Assembly: GCF_051622035.1 (NCBI RefSeq)
Contig: NC_135357.1
Location: 20,140,256-20,204,255, forward strand
From: Arctopsyche grandis
Lineage: Eukaryota > Arthropoda > Insecta > Trichoptera > Hydropsychidae
Reading direction: 5' to 3'
DNA: 64,000 nt
Shown here piece by piece: positions 63,221 through 64,000 of this stretch. The notes under the pieces are model-generated. The model was not told where the DNA came from and made no database searches. It saw only the letters and a program-made list of their open reading frames with translations. How positions within the stretch are numbered: position 1 is the stretch's first letter; each line of letters opens with the position of its first letter. The position numbers and the translations under genes were made by a program.

Positions 63221-63696
63221 ATGGGCAACTGCGTGAGCGGACCGGCGGACAAGGAGACGAGGGGGGGAGCGGCGGGCGGGGGGGGCGCGGCGGGCGGCAG
63301 CGGGGGCGGGGGCGGAGGCGCGGCGGAGGTGTCGGCGGGCGGGGGGGGCGCAGGGGTTCCGGGGGCCGCCGGAGCCGACGACAGCTCGCGAGAAGCTGAC
63401 CTGGCCGGGGGGCCAGGGGGCGGAGGCGCCGGGGGCGGAGGCGGAGGGGGCCCCGCCGGAAGCAGACCCACTGCCAAACCACTCGAATGTGGCGACTCCC
63501 CGGCCAGAGTGTTCGTGGCCCTCTACGACTACGACGCGCGTACCGACGAAGACCTCAGCTTCCGCAAAGGAGAGCACTTGGAGATCCTCAACGACACGCA
63601 GGGCGACTGGTGGCTGGCCAGAAGCAAGAAGACCAAACAGGAGGGCTACATCCCCTCCAACTATGTCGCCAGGCTGCAGTCCATCGAGGCCGAGCC
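63221..63696 (+). CDS. Src42A: Src-family tyrosine kinase Src42A, first coding exon (partial)
   Basis: A membrane-bound non-receptor tyrosine kinase; in flies it acts in epithelial closure, adhesion and receptor signalling. Only the first coding exon is in the window (158 codons plus two bases to the donor at 63697). Gly2 is the myristoylation site and Cys4 a likely palmitoylation site in MGNCVSGP. The unique region, about residues 10-90, is an unusual run of Gly/Ala. The SH3 domain (about 97-153) has the [17 protein letters not shown] and GYIPSNYV motifs and is almost identical to fly Src42A. The exon ends at SIEAEP, just before the SH2 domain; the SH2 and kinase domains lie beyond the right edge. 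Confidence 0.95.
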
Positions 63697-64000
63697 GTGA
63701 GTACCTCTACCTCTAATTCATACCAAACTACACAACCCATCTGAAAAGTGAGCACAAATTCAACCCATTTATGCCGGAGATTCCAGGCTCTCTGATGGTC
63801 TGCCCTGATCGATCGCATATTTAATAATATCAACCATGTCAACAGTGAAAGTAAAATGAATTTACGTTTTGACAGCTTATGTGCAATCTAATCAGTGCAC
63901 TTTCTATAATTCAACGAAGCCAAATTTTACTTCCAAAAATCTATATAGTAAAACAATCGGCTATAGATATATTATATACATATGTATACGCTTCCAAAAA
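63697..64000. other. Start of Src42A intron
   Basis: Follows the donor GTGAGT; AT-rich, nothing coding. Cut by the window edge. Confidence 0.7.

Noticed and set aside
62916-63577. Large frames antisense to Src42A, Pro/Arg-rich
   Set aside because: They are shadows of the GC-rich Gly/Ala-coding exon and of simple repeats upstream.

Overview
This is an AT-rich animal nuclear window, most likely from an insect. The Src-family gene at the right edge is clearly of the insect Src42A type. Genes are split by many short introns, the first exons of several genes are GC-rich, and the sequence between genes is crowded with transposon remains. I cannot fix the order.

Layout, left to right: a TE-rich start with a Helitron; COQ2 (+) and PISD (-), convergent; ILRUN-like (+); a Helitron nested in a hAT-like element; thymidylate synthase (-); a decayed hAT; a small divergent forkhead gene (+); a TE cluster; KAP3 (+) and a bublin/BBLN-like gene (-), convergent. 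From about 32 to 40 kb there is a nest: a young BEL/Pao element inside an older LTR, then a short TRIM-type LTR element and a related single LTR inside a decayed LINE. Next come a selenoprotein P-like gene without selenocysteine (-), the 26S ATPase Rpt4/PSMC6 (-), intronless EMC7 (+), an IRS/DOK-type docking protein (-), a short TECPR2-like gene (-) and the first coding exon of Src42A (+, cut by the window edge).

The genes are unrelated housekeeping or signalling genes and do not form one pathway. Loose themes are mitochondrial lipid and quinone synthesis (COQ2, PISD), protein folding and degradation (EMC7, Rpt4, TECPR2-like) and tyrosine-kinase signalling (IRS/DOK-like, Src42A).

The most interesting items are: a family of short inverted-repeat elements with exact 9-bp target duplications in three copies; foldback relatives of it built from repeated GGTCAC-type motifs; a secreted SelP-like protein with neither Sec nor Cys at the redox site; a TECPR2-like protein that appears to lack the tectonin half but keeps a C-terminal LC3-binding motif; and datable nested insertions. 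Exon borders were worked out by hand from reading frame, GT/AG sites and remembered family sequences. No search was run.
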